Positions 9,136 to 18,077 of a DNA stretch of 64,000 nucleotides are shown here, piece by piece. Made by a program: the position numbers and the translations under genes. The notes below the pieces were generated by a model. That model was not told where the DNA came from. It made no database searches and saw only the letters and a program-made list of their open reading frames with translations. This DNA comes from Paenibacillus segetis (GTDB lineage Bacteria > Bacillota > Bacilli > Paenibacillales > Paenibacillaceae). The number at the start of each line of letters is the position of its first letter. Position 1 is the stretch's first letter. The stretch lies in contig NZ_BMFT01000001.1 of the NCBI RefSeq assembly GCF_014639155.1, positions 310,001 through 374,000 on the forward strand, written 5' to 3'.

Positions 9136-10096
9136 TCTACTTCTCGGCGTCGTGGGCTTCATACTCTTTAATACGATATTTGAAGTCAAGTTCTTTCAGG
9201 GCACGGTGACATTTTTTCTAGAAATGGTTGACACGCTGGCTGAATATTTAGGCAAATATAATACGAAACGTTATGTAGATCGGGTTAAGAGAGAACGAAT
9301 CACGAAGAAGAAGGAAAATATTTATGCTAAATATAATCGGATGGTAGAAGGACTCATACTTGATTTTAATATGCCATTTACGTTGGAGAGTTTTACATCT
9401 TTATTGTGTATCTGCTTCGTAGCTATCGTCCTTGTGATTGTGCTCTTCATGAAGAGTATTACGCTATCCGTTGTCATCACTATATCGGTATTTATCGGGT
9501 TACTTACCTTCTTCGTCATGCAGTCTAGGTCGATCAAGGCGGAGAAGCTGGAGAACATCATGGATGCAGAGGATATTATTTGTCCGTTAGCTCGTGAGGG
9601 CGTACTTGTCGCCATTAAGAAGGTCATGGAGAGCGATGAATATATTCATGCTAATATACGTCCTTATTTTCAGCAATTTATTGATAACTGTGAGAGTAAT
9701 GGCTACTCCTTCAAACAAGCTATCACGTTATTAAATCGTCAGCTTGGTCCTAAGTTTGATAATTTCACGAAGAAAGCCATCGTCTTCGAATATAACGAGC
9801 GAAGGGGGATGGCGGATATCTTCTTGGATATCGTTGACGAGAATGCGGTGCTTCGTGAAATTAACGGGAAGAAGGATCGGATTTTTCGGAAGATGAACCG
9901 AGATTTCATGCTAAAGACTTGTATTATCATTTTATTTTTCTTATATGCTCTAACCGTTCACGATTTCCGAGAATTCATGTTATATACGACTTTCGGCAAG
10001 ATGATTAATACAATGATGATCACTGTCATCTGCCTAAGTTTTGCAAGGACCCAAGTACTACAAGGAAATCTAGGTGTGGGGGAGGGAGTGAAATGA
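9113..10096 (+). CDS. TadB-like membrane platform protein (type II secretion F domain)
   Basis: An inner-membrane platform protein of the GspF/TadB type. It has hydrophobic segments near residues 3-22, 94-120, 121-140 and two near the C-terminus, with a cytoplasmic helical domain between (ANIRPYFQQFIDNCESNG...FEYNERRGMADIF). Its coding region begins inside the ATPase gene. ATG 9113 is preferred over ATG 9104 because AGAGGTG at 9096-9102 is better spaced. The next gene overlaps it by ATGA, so the two are translationally coupled. Confidence 0.7.
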   Translation: MNTDLFISLLLGVVGFILFNTIFEVKFFQGTVTFFLEMVDTLAEYLGKYNTKRYVDRVKRERITKKKENIYAKYNRMVEGLILDFNMPFTLESFTSLLCICFVAIVLVIVLFMKSITLSVVITISVFIGLLTFFVMQSRSIKAEKLENIMDAEDIICPLAREGVLVAIKKVMESDEYIHANIRPYFQQFIDNCESNGYSFKQAITLLNRQLGPKFDNFTKKAIVFEYNERRGMADIFLDIVDENAVLREINGKKDRIFRKMNRDFMLKTCIIILFFLYALTVHDFREFMLYTTFGKMINTMMITVICLSFARTQVLQGNLGVGEGVK

Positions 10097-10974
10097 TTGC
10101 TCTATCCAAGCTTAGCACGATGCTTGCCATTATCTATTTGGTAAAAGTATTTCTCTATCCTTACTTTAAGGCGGTTAGTAGAAGTCAGAAGAAACGCGCA
10201 CGTGTGTACATGAAGCAGCGAAAAAATGAATTAGCCAAACAAAAGTTTAATAAGCTAAAAAGAGATTTTGCCATGAGATACGTTACTCATTTCATAAGTG
10301 GGGCGGAGAAAAGGAGGCTTAAGAAAATTATTGATCGGCTGGATCTTACGATCAAGCCTGAGGAAATCCGAACGGATCAGCTCATGTACTCTATAGTTGC
10401 GGTTGTGATCACGCTAATTATGATCAAGGCAAATATAATCCTGGGCTGTGGCTCTGCGATATTTATTATTCTAGGCTGGCTATATCCGGTAAACGAGCTT
10501 GAGAAGAAAATCGATAAGAAGAATAAAAACATCTCGCATGATTTTCCGTCCTTTTACAGCATGGTGTACTACCAATATGCCAAATCAGTCAATATCCACT
10601 TAGCGGACGTGATTAAGGATTACATTCCTAATGCGAATCCTGATATTGCCGAGGAACTTGGCGTCATGCTCGATAATATCGACTATGGAGAAGAATTTGC
10701 TTTGAAGCAATTGAAGAAGCGAGTCCCGATGCATTATATTATCAAGTTTTGCGACATTATGGAGACCAGACTCAAAGGATATGACAACGTATCGCAAATG
10801 TCCTATCTCAAGAGCGAGATTGATAGTTTTCGAATTAGGACATTAGAAGATGAGTTGGAGAGTAGGCAACGAAGCAATTCAAGGATACAACTCATGTTAG
10901 TTGTTGTGCTATTTATTTATATCGTTATTTATTATTTGTTTACGATATTGGAAGCTATAAAGCTGTTCCAATAA
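10093..10974 (+). CDS. TadC-like membrane platform protein
   Basis: 293 residues with an N-terminal hydrophobic segment, a basic cytoplasmic stretch (about 25-85), two central membrane segments (about 100-140), a cytoplasmic helical domain and a C-terminal membrane segment. This is the layout of TadC, the partner of TadB beneath the pilus. The 4-base ATGA overlap with the preceding gene fits a TadB/TadC pair. Sequence similarity to classical TadC is not strong by eye, so the assignment leans on architecture and neighbours. Confidence 0.65.
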   Translation: MIALSKLSTMLAIIYLVKVFLYPYFKAVSRSQKKRARVYMKQRKNELAKQKFNKLKRDFAMRYVTHFISGAEKRRLKKIIDRLDLTIKPEEIRTDQLMYSIVAVVITLIMIKANIILGCGSAIFIILGWLYPVNELEKKIDKKNKNISHDFPSFYSMVYYQYAKSVNIHLADVIKDYIPNANPDIAEELGVMLDNIDYGEEFALKQLKKRVPMHYIIKFCDIMETRLKGYDNVSQMSYLKSEIDSFRIRTLEDELESRQRSNSRIQLMLVVVLFIYIVIYYLFTILEAIKLFQ

Positions 10975-10997
10975 TAAAAACTAAGGAGGAAATAAGT

Positions 10998-11207
10998 ATG
11001 AATAAACAAAAGGTAAAAGCTTTTATTAAGGATGAATCTGGAGATTTTAGTGTTAAGGGAATTGCGGTAACAATTGCAGTCATTTTAATTATAGGCTTTG
11101 CGGTTACTGTAATAACAGGTGGAGAATTTATAAAAACCGCAGTTGAGGCTGTATGGAACATGCTACTTGGAGGTTTACAAAATATGTTTGGCACAAGCAC
11201 ACCGTGA
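10998..11207 (+). CDS. Flp-type pilin
   Basis: A 69-residue prepilin. A short basic leader (MNKQKVKAFIKDESG) ends in Gly, followed by DFSVKGIAVT and a 20-residue hydrophobic stretch, then a short amphipathic tail. This matches Flp/TadE-type class IVb prepilins cut by TadV-like peptidases after the Gly. A canonical Glu at +5 is absent, Lys being near that position. A strong AGGAGG site precedes the ATG. The prepilin peptidase at 791-1228 is the likely processing enzyme. Confidence 0.75.
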   Translation: MNKQKVKAFIKDESGDFSVKGIAVTIAVILIIGFAVTVITGGEFIKTAVEAVWNMLLGGLQNMFGTSTP

Positions 11208-11218
11208 GGTGATTAATC

Positions 11219-11719
11219 TTGCAGGGGATAGCAAAAGCAATTCTGATCACCATAATTACCTCCATATGTATCCTCCTCTTTGTAAATTTGGCGTTCTTCT
11301 TTCCGTGGTATTTGACGCTAGTGACAGAGACCTACAGCGTGTCACAAATGGTCGCTAGTGACAATTACTTAACGAAAGACAACTATGAGACATCGATGGA
11401 AAGATTAGAAGAACGCCCTATTTTCAAAGATAAGAAGGACGAAATTGAATTGACGGTAATACATGATGATCCAGATGATCCACGGAAAACTAGCGCAGTT
11501 GAAGAGGATAACACTATAGATTATGAAGATGAATCTATACCTGACTCGGCTAAGCCATACTGGCAAAGGGGTAAACAGTTAAGAATAACAATTAACGCGG
11601 TATACCCTCTAACTGTGACGCTTTGGGGGAAAAAGTATGAGCGTGAAGTACCGGTATCTTTCTCCATGATAACTACAGGGCTAAAACATTATAAGGATCT
11701 ACCCTATGACAAATATTAA
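11219..11719 (+). CDS. Membrane-anchored TadE/pseudopilin-like protein A
   Basis: 166 residues: one N-terminal hydrophobic helix (about 7-32) and a polar extracytoplasmic domain with an acidic stretch (HDDPDDPRK, EDNTIDYEDE). The TTG start at 11219 is supported by GAGGTGAT 5 bases upstream. No catalytic motif was seen. Its place between the Flp-like pilin and a similar anchored protein suggests a minor pilin or TadE/TadF-like assembly factor. That is inference from topology and context. Confidence 0.55.
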   Translation: MQGIAKAILITIITSICILLFVNLAFFFPWYLTLVTETYSVSQMVASDNYLTKDNYETSMERLEERPIFKDKKDEIELTVIHDDPDDPRKTSAVEEDNTIDYEDESIPDSAKPYWQRGKQLRITINAVYPLTVTLWGKKYEREVPVSFSMITTGLKHYKDLPYDKY

Positions 11720-11734
11720 TAGGAAGGAATGGCA

Positions 11735-12229
11735 ATGAGAAATATTGCAATTGGGATATTCTTGGTCGTTCTCCTTAGTATTCTCGTTGAGCCCTTGGTT
11801 GAACTTGCAGTTGTATTCAAGGAGAAACTACAAGTCAGTACTGCCCTTGCGAATGCATGCCGAGTGTCCAATGACAGAAGCCTGGAGTATGCGAGAATGA
11901 CCAACCTCAGTGCGGAAATCGACGAAGACAAGTACAGAGAGTATTTTGAAACAGCTTTCGCGGATGCCATGAATGTGTCTCATCAATCTACTACCGGAAA
12001 TACGATGACCTTTAGTTCACTTGATGGCAAGTATAACGACTTTATTGTTACGTTGGACTTCACTCCAATATTAAATGATGATGATCAGTATGTTACGGAA
12101 GTGAAGGCGAAAGCAGAATCGAAATACAAATTCAAAACGAAGTACATGAAATTAGCTGAAGCAGCTTACGAAGATGTGGATTTTCAAATTGTTTCTGATA
12201 AAGAATTCAAGATGTCTGTGAAGAATTGA
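11735..12229 (+). CDS. Membrane-anchored TadE/pseudopilin-like protein B
   Basis: 164 residues with an N-terminal hydrophobic segment (about 5-22) and a helical, charged extracytoplasmic part. The stretch ALANACRVSNDRSLEYARMTN after the membrane helix resembles TadE/TadG-like minor pilins. ATG 11735 is preferred to ATG 11729 because AGGAAGG ends 7 bases before it. It follows protein A by 15 bases in the same operon. Function is inferred from position. Confidence 0.55.
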   Translation: MRNIAIGIFLVVLLSILVEPLVELAVVFKEKLQVSTALANACRVSNDRSLEYARMTNLSAEIDEDKYREYFETAFADAMNVSHQSTTGNTMTFSSLDGKYNDFIVTLDFTPILNDDDQYVTEVKAKAESKYKFKTKYMKLAEAAYEDVDFQIVSDKEFKMSVKN

Positions 12230-12247
12230 TGAGAGGATGCATCAGTT

Positions 12248-12478
12248 ATGGACTATATATTGGTCTCTTTTCATTCTGGTAGTAATGACAACATAGATTT
12301 GAAAGTGCCTGTCTTCGTTACAATCGAAGAACTGCTCGCCATGCTCTCGGAAGCACTGAATCTAACGGTAAGCCATAGCAGTAAACTTCAAGCAGAGCCT
12401 TTAGGGAGAATACTGGATAACAGCCGAACTTTGGAACAAGAAGGCGTGTCACAAGGTGCGCTGTTGACCCTTGTCTGA
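12248..12478 (+). CDS. YukD/EsaB-like ubiquitin-fold T7SS protein
   Basis: A 76-residue protein with the beta-grasp pattern of YukD/EsaB: an opening strand DYILVSFHSG, the phrase LKVPVFVTIEELLAMLSEAL, then PLGRILDNSRTLEQEGVSQGALLTLV. EsaB-type proteins are small cytoplasmic components or regulators of type VII secretion in Firmicutes. This is the point where the operon changes from Tad-type to T7SS-type genes. It is 18 bases after the preceding stop. Confidence 0.75.
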   Translation: MDYILVSFHSGSNDNIDLKVPVFVTIEELLAMLSEALNLTVSHSSKLQAEPLGRILDNSRTLEQEGVSQGALLTLV

Positions 12479-12492
12479 GAAGGAGCGATCGT

Positions 12493-13314
12493 ATGATAGG
12501 CAATATTCAAAACGGAGGATTGGTCCTAAAGACCGGAGAAGGGCTGTTACTAAGCGATATTAAGAACTATACAGGTTCATACTTGCTTCGTGCTGATGAA
12601 TCAGATGTAACCGTGAGGCGAACAACCGGTATCTTGTGGTTCATGAATCATGTAGATGAATATGTGTATTACAGTGATCAAAAGCGGGGGCATGCAATTT
12701 TTAGAGTACAGTCGGATTTTCGCAGTGAAGAATTATTAATCGACAAGCCGTGCTATAAGCTATTGATCAATGAGGACTGGATGTATTACATCCATGAAAA
12801 TGACCATAAACTTTACCGCAGTACCACGATAAAAGGTAATCATGAAACAAGACTCATAGATGAGCATGTGGATAGCTTCCTTATGCAAGATGGTCTTATG
12901 ATTTATGCCACACCACAGGGGATTAAAACCTGCAAGGAAGACGGTACTTCAAGAGAAGTTATACATAATGCTGTAAGTTCCACGCTAATAAGAGTCGGTG
13001 ATAAACTCGCTTTTGCAGATCGAAGAAATAATGGTGCCGTATCGATTCTTGATTTGAAGGATGGAGCTGTAGAAGTATTGGATAACATGGAAGCATCCAG
13101 CATGAATACAGATGGTACCTACCTATATTGTGCGAATAAATGTCATGCGAGCACGATCTACAGAATCGATCCGCAAAGTGGCCGAAGTATTCGGATATGT
13201 GGAGAAAGTGCCGATTACGTGCACGTCATCGAGGACCAGATCTACTATTGTAACAATCGGGAATGGTATAAACTCGCCCTCACTGGGGGAGAAACGATGA
13301 GAATCGATCTGTGA
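12493..13314 (+). CDS. DUF5050-like beta-propeller repeat protein
   Basis: 273 residues made of short repeats with the pattern W/Y-x-Y-Y/F followed by charged turns (VYYSDQKRGHAIFRV, WMYYIHENDHKLYRST, YLYCANKCHASTIYRID, IYYCNNREWYKL). This is typical of the cytoplasmic DUF5050-type propeller. There is no signal peptide or membrane helix. It lies between the YukD-like and EssC-like genes, only 14 bases after the former, so a role as a docking factor for the secretion ATPase is plausible but unproven. Confidence 0.6.
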   Translation: MIGNIQNGGLVLKTGEGLLLSDIKNYTGSYLLRADESDVTVRRTTGILWFMNHVDEYVYYSDQKRGHAIFRVQSDFRSEELLIDKPCYKLLINEDWMYYIHENDHKLYRSTTIKGNHETRLIDEHVDSFLMQDGLMIYATPQGIKTCKEDGTSREVIHNAVSSTLIRVGDKLAFADRRNNGAVSILDLKDGAVEVLDNMEASSMNTDGTYLYCANKCHASTIYRIDPQSGRSIRICGESADYVHVIEDQIYYCNNREWYKLALTGGETMRIDL

Positions 13315-13327
13315 GGTGGATAGAGTA

Positions 13328-16300
13328 ATGAACAATGAATTTAGCCGTCAACCACGGTTTCTTCCTGATATGCCAAAAGGAGAAATTGAGGTTCCAAATC
13401 CACCAGCTTATAATGAAAAACCGGAAATATCATGGCTGTCGTTATTGCTAGCACCTACGGTGATGCTACTTATAACACTTTTGATCGCCATGACGATGAA
13501 GTCTATATTTATGCTTATTTCAATCGCCACAACCATAATGACGATCATCGTTTCACTGACGAACGCAACAGGTCAAATCAGAAAATATAAGAAGCGCAAG
13601 AAGGAACGTGAGGAGAAATATCTCCAATTCATTACGGACACACGCAGTGAGCTTACGATTGCAAGAGAGAAGCAAATTAAGGCGATGAACGAGATGAATC
13701 CTGAGCCAATGGAGTGTATTGAGCGAATAGTTCGTACAGATAACAAGCTCTGGGAGAAGACACCTTCTCATAATGATTTTCTTTCTTTGAGAATTGGCGT
13801 AGGTAGTGCTCCAGCAGAGCTACGAATTAATTATACGAAGCAGGCGGTTATACTCGAAACTGATCCATTGTTGATGGAACCTCAGAGATTGGCACTGGAA
13901 TTTGCGAAGATTCCTCAGGTTCCGATCACAATCAATCTGATGGCTGTTGAAATATGTGGGTTCGCGGGAGAAAAGGAAAAGACAGCGGAGCTTATCAAGT
14001 TAATGTTGCTTCAAGTCATTACTCATCATGGCTATGACGACGTTAGAGTGGTTGTGCTGGCATCTGATGACGGAATAGAGAAATGGGATTGGGTGAAATA
14101 TGTACCTCATTTGTGGGACGAAGGATTCAACGTACGTTTTCTATTATGCGGTAAAGCTATGGCCCATCAGATATTAACAGAGGTACATTCCGTTCTTAAA
14201 GAGCGTGAGATGAAATCGGAAGGCAGAAGCTTTTTGCCTCACTATGTCTTCATCGTAGAAGATCCTCTCTTGCTCGAGAATGAACAAATAAGCAAATATT
14301 TGTATAATGCCAACGCAAAGCTGGGTGTATCATCCGTATTTATCGCTCAAAACACGGCATACTTGCCTATGAACTGCAATACAGTCATCAATCTACAAGG
14401 CAAGAGCGGCGAGATGGTTGATAGGCTGACAGGCGAGAAAATTCTTTTCACACCGGATACTATACATTTTAAAGACCTTGATATAGCAGTTCGAAAGCTT
14501 GCCCCACTGCGAATTAAAAATTCGAGTGCAAACTTTACATTGACATCATCTATTACTCTAATGGAAATGCTTCAGATTCAGAGAGTAACAGAAGTAGATA
14601 TCTTAACTCTTTGGATGAGAAATAAAACCTATATGGGCATGAGCGTACCCATCGGAGCCAAAGCAGGCGGCGAGCCATTCTTCTTAGATATGCACGAAAC
14701 AGGATTTGGTCCGCACGGATTGGTAGCGGGGACGACTGGATCAGGCAAAAGTGAGCTGTTGCAAAGCATCATCGTATCCCAAGCGATTCATTATCATCCG
14801 CATGATATCGTGTTCGTGCTTATTGATTATAAGGGCGGAGGCATGGCGGATGTATTTAAAGGCATGCCGCATCTCGTGGGTACCATTACGAATCTTGACG
14901 GCAATCAGACGACGAGAGCATTACTCTCTATTAAGAGTGAATTACAGAGAAGACAGCGTGTTTTCTCAGAATACGGTGTCAATAACATCGATAAGTACCA
15001 GAAGCTATATTACAACAGTAAAAAGGTACAAAACGAAATGCCTGCGATTCCTCACCTCATTATGATCGCGGATGAGTTTGCAGAGTTGAAGCAGGACCAG
15101 CCGGACTTTATGAAGGAACTCGTCAGTGCAGCACGGGTAGGACGAAGCCTTGGTGTTCATTTAATTCTTGCGACTCAGAAGCCAGCAGGTGTTGTCGACG
15201 ATCAAATATGGAGTAACTCTAAATTCAAGATTTGTCTCAAGGTTCAAGATGAAAGAGACAGTCAGGATGTGATCAAGCGCCCAGATGCGGCAATGATTAA
15301 AGAGCCTGGCCGCGCATACATCCAAGTAGGTAATGATGAAATATTCGAATTATTCCAGTCAACTTATTCAGGCGCTGATTATGATCCAGAAGGCGAAAAG
15401 GACAAGAGCGAAAACAAAGCAAAACGAATCTATAAGGTTTCATTGAATGGCAGATGCGAGCAAATCTATCCATTATCAGAAGAGAAAATTGCGAAAAATG
15501 AATTACCTTCTCAGCTGGGAGCAATGGTTGAGTATATTACAAAGACGGCATCCTATTCAGGAATTGAACCGTTGAAGGGCCCTTGGCTGCCTCCGCTTCC
15601 TGAAATTGTATATTTAGATAATATTTTAGAGAATAGATTAGAAGAAGGTAATTGGCAGACAAGGGAGCATATATTAAGGGTTCCTGTTGGAAGACTGGAT
15701 GATCCACGGGGACAAAGCCAGAATGTGCTGGAGATCGATTTTGCTAATGAAGGTAATTTGTTCGTATATGGTACATCAGGAACAGGCAAAACTGTATTTC
15801 TCAAAACTCTTTGTATGTCCATGGCTCAATTATACTCACCTGAAGCAGTGAATATATATATTATGGATTTCTCCGGAAATACGCTGCGAGTATTCGAGAA
15901 GCTTCCTCATGTGGGTGGAGTCATGACCTTAGAGGAGAAGGGCAAAATAGATCAGTTTGTCATGTTCCTGTTTAGAGAAATGGAGCAGAGGAAGGTTTTG
16001 TTTGAAGAAAGCAGAAGCGAAGGGTTTAACTCCTATAGAAACTCTGGAAAAGTATTACCAGCCATCATATTAATTATTGATAATTACTTTGCCTTATCAG
16101 AATCCTATGATGATCTCGATGCACAAATCATGTTATTAGCGCGAGAAGGGACGAAGTACGGGATTTATTTGGTTGCTACTGCGACCAATGCCACCTTTGT
16201 TAGATATAAGCTTGCTGTGAATTTTAAGTTGGCAATAGCCTTTCAAATGACGGAAAAAGGCGATTATGCAGATATTGTTGGCAGAACGGAAGGGCTAGAG

Positions 16301-17206
16301 CCGATGAAGGTTGCAGGCAGGGGACTTGTTAGAGGTCAACCTCCATTGGAATTTCAAACCTCACTGCCTGAATTTGAAGGCATTAGCACAGAACAGCTGC
16401 TAGAGATGTTTGCAAGTATGGATTCAACTAAGGCGAGGGAAATTCCAGTTATGCCTTCGAATATTGACATCCAAGAGATCAATAATGAACCTGGAAGACT
16501 TGCAATCGGTCTTGGAAACCATGATCTTCAGTCTGTGTATATTGATCTTTATGCAACGCCAGTCCTTATGGTGGCAGGCGAATCGATGTCAGGTAAAAGC
16601 ACACTTATGATGTCATGGATTAGCATGCTTGAGGATGCCGCTGTGTATGCCCTGGATTCAAGTGGTATGGGACTATTTCAGTTGATGGGCATGTCTCATG
16701 TTACTGACCTGTCAGAAGTGGAAGATGCGTTTATCGATGAGATCACGGAGTTGATAGATGGGCGTAGAAGGCAACTAGTAGAATGCAGACGAGAGAATGG
16801 AAATATGAAGGAGCTCATTTCAGCCTGGAAGCAATTCATCATCGTAATCGATAAGCTTAGTGAATTTACGAACAGTGACAAATACACGTTAAAAGAGTTG
16901 ATTGAACGAATCGTTAAGCAGGAACGTGGAATGAAGGTTGCAGTCATTGTAGCGGATACGATATCTGAGTTTTCTAGTAACTGGGATAGCCTGGGCAAAG
17001 CGATCAAGGAAGAACAGACAGGTTTGCTGATCGGGAGCATTAAGGAGCAAGGGTTATTTTCGGCAAAATTGCCTTATGGAACTGCGGAGAAGGAAATGGA
17101 GCTTGGGGACGGTTATTTAATTGTTAAGAATAAGTTCACAGGTCTAAGATGTGCTACCCACCTTACTAAGGATGAACGAACGAAGGTAGCATTAATGCAT
17201 AGTTGA
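13328..17206 (+). CDS. essC: EssC/EccC-like FtsK/SpoIIIE ATPase of the type VII system
   Basis: The membrane motor of T7SS, which recruits WXG100 substrates. Two membrane helices (about 36-56 and 58-78) are followed by three FtsK-type ATPase modules with P-loops GTTGSGKS (about 468), GTSGTGKT (about 815) and GESMSGKS (about 1085). Only the first Walker B ends in DE (MIADEF near 580); the others read IIDNY and VIDKL. This matches EccC-type motors, where only the first module hydrolyses. The N-terminal FHA domains of classic EssC are missing. ATG 13328 follows GAGGTGG at a good distance; an upstream GTG at 13316 is unlikely. Confidence 0.9.
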   Translation: MNNEFSRQPRFLPDMPKGEIEVPNPPAYNEKPEISWLSLLLAPTVMLLITLLIAMTMKSIFMLISIATTIMTIIVSLTNATGQIRKYKKRKKEREEKYLQFITDTRSELTIAREKQIKAMNEMNPEPMECIERIVRTDNKLWEKTPSHNDFLSLRIGVGSAPAELRINYTKQAVILETDPLLMEPQRLALEFAKIPQVPITINLMAVEICGFAGEKEKTAELIKLMLLQVITHHGYDDVRVVVLASDDGIEKWDWVKYVPHLWDEGFNVRFLLCGKAMAHQILTEVHSVLKEREMKSEGRSFLPHYVFIVEDPLLLENEQISKYLYNANAKLGVSSVFIAQNTAYLPMNCNTVINLQGKSGEMVDRLTGEKILFTPDTIHFKDLDIAVRKLAPLRIKNSSANFTLTSSITLMEMLQIQRVTEVDILTLWMRNKTYMGMSVPIGAKAGGEPFFLDMHETGFGPHGLVAGTTGSGKSELLQSIIVSQAIHYHPHDIVFVLIDYKGGGMADVFKGMPHLVGTITNLDGNQTTRALLSIKSELQRRQRVFSEYGVNNIDKYQKLYYNSKKVQNEMPAIPHLIMIADEFAELKQDQPDFMKELVSAARVGRSLGVHLILATQKPAGVVDDQIWSNSKFKICLKVQDERDSQDVIKRPDAAMIKEPGRAYIQVGNDEIFELFQSTYSGADYDPEGEKDKSENKAKRIYKVSLNGRCEQIYPLSEEKIAKNELPSQLGAMVEYITKTASYSGIEPLKGPWLPPLPEIVYLDNILENRLEEGNWQTREHILRVPVGRLDDPRGQSQNVLEIDFANEGNLFVYGTSGTGKTVFLKTLCMSMAQLYSPEAVNIYIMDFSGNTLRVFEKLPHVGGVMTLEEKGKIDQFVMFLFREMEQRKVLFEESRSEGFNSYRNSGKVLPAIILIIDNYFALSESYDDLDAQIMLLAREGTKYGIYLVATATNATFVRYKLAVNFKLAIAFQMTEKGDYADIVGRTEGLEPMKVAGRGLVRGQPPLEFQTSLPEFEGISTEQLLEMFASMDSTKAREIPVMPSNIDIQEINNEPGRLAIGLGNHDLQSVYIDLYATPVLMVAGESMSGKSTLMMSWISMLEDAAVYALDSSGMGLFQLMGMSHVTDLSEVEDAFIDEITELIDGRRRQLVECRRENGNMKELISAWKQFIIVIDKLSEFTNSDKYTLKELIERIVKQERGMKVAVIVADTISEFSSNWDSLGKAIKEEQTGLLIGSIKEQGLFSAKLPYGTAEKEMELGDGYLIVKNKFTGLRCATHLTKDERTKVALMHS

Positions 17207-17236
17207 AATGAATAATTTGCTGAAAGGAGAATTGGT

Positions 17237-17563
17237 ATGCCTACACCCATGGAAATAAAAAGTATGGCAAGGAAAGTTTCAGAGATGAAAGTGAGTTTCA
17301 GTACTGAAATTAGCCGCTGCCATGGCCAAGTAGACAACTCAAGTACATGGTGGCAAGGCGACGCAGGTAAAAGTTTTCGAAGTGGGTATGTGGGATTACG
17401 GACAGAAACTAAATCGTTAATTAATAAGATGGATAAACTTTATTCTCTTACACAAAGTTTATCTGATAAGGTCCAACAAGCAGATGACGTGAGAAAGGCA
17501 GAGGCTGCCGCAGCAGCAAGGGCAGCAGCAGAGCAACAAAGATTGTCGAATTCAATCAAATAA
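17237..17563 (+). CDS. WXG100 protein 1 (WWQG motif)
   Basis: A 108-residue helical hairpin with the turn motif WWQG at residues 38-41. It has an Ala/Gln-rich C-terminal helix (AAAAARAAAEQQ) longer than in classic EsxA. WXG100 proteins are exported as dimers or bound to larger substrates. A GAAAGGAG site lies 8 bases before ATG. It directly follows the EssC-like gene and is closely matched in layout by the protein at 26392, in which the tryptophans fall at identical positions. Confidence 0.85.
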   Translation: MPTPMEIKSMARKVSEMKVSFSTEISRCHGQVDNSSTWWQGDAGKSFRSGYVGLRTETKSLINKMDKLYSLTQSLSDKVQQADDVRKAEAAAAARAAAEQQRLSNSIK

Positions 17564-17610
17564 TAGACATTCGATCAGAATGAGAGTCTATGAAAGGAGG
17601 TGAAACAATC

Positions 17611-17907
17611 ATGGCTGATCAACAAAAATTTGATTTTAACCAAGCCGAGCAATTGAAAACGAAGCTGCAGTCTGAGATTAGTAAAATTGAAGCAGATCTT
17701 AAGCGGATGACAGCTCAAGTTGAAGGCGTTAAGTCTTGGTGGTCCGGCGGTTCGGAAGAGGCATTCATAGGTAATTTCACAACTACCAAAAATCAAGTAG
17801 TTTCGAGTTTGAACAAATGGATCGAAGACTACAAAATACTTATTGGGCAAATCGCTGATATTAAGAGAGATAGCGATGCTGATCTTGCGAGCAAGTTAAG
17901 AATCTAA
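17611..17907 (+). CDS. WXG100 protein 2 (EsxA-like, WSG motif)
   Basis: A 98-residue protein of the classic WXG100 size, with SWWSGGSEEAF around residue 43 at the helix turn and no signal peptide. ATG 17611 is chosen because a near-perfect AAAGGAGGTGA lies 9 bases upstream; the ATG at 17590 sits inside that site's leader and is not used. It is the last gene of the core operon and is followed by an inverted repeat. It probably forms a secreted hetero- or homodimer with the neighbouring WXG100 protein. Confidence 0.88.
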   Translation: MADQQKFDFNQAEQLKTKLQSEISKIEADLKRMTAQVEGVKSWWSGGSEEAFIGNFTTTKNQVVSSLNKWIEDYKILIGQIADIKRDSDADLASKLRI

Positions 17908-17921
17908 TGTAACAAGATTAG

Positions 17922-17952
17922 ACGTGGTGACAGCCTGAAGTTGTCACCACGT
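17922..17952 (+). terminator. Hairpin at the end of the core operon
   Basis: ACGTGGTGACA and TGTCACCACGT form an 11-bp perfect stem with a 9-base loop. Only a weak T-rich tail follows, so termination may be partial. Nearly the same stem recurs at 21803-21832. Confidence 0.5.
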
Positions 17953-18077
17953 ACTATATTCGTCCCATAACAAACGAATCATTTGACATAAGAAAATTTG
18001 CTAACCCAATAACGGAGCAGCTTAATACATAAACAGAACAATACTTTTTTGAAAAATAACCAAGGAGATGACTAATA

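Noticed and set aside
11143..11358. 71-codon ORF bridging the pilin and the next gene
   Set aside because: Out of frame with both well-supported genes and with no ribosome site of its own.
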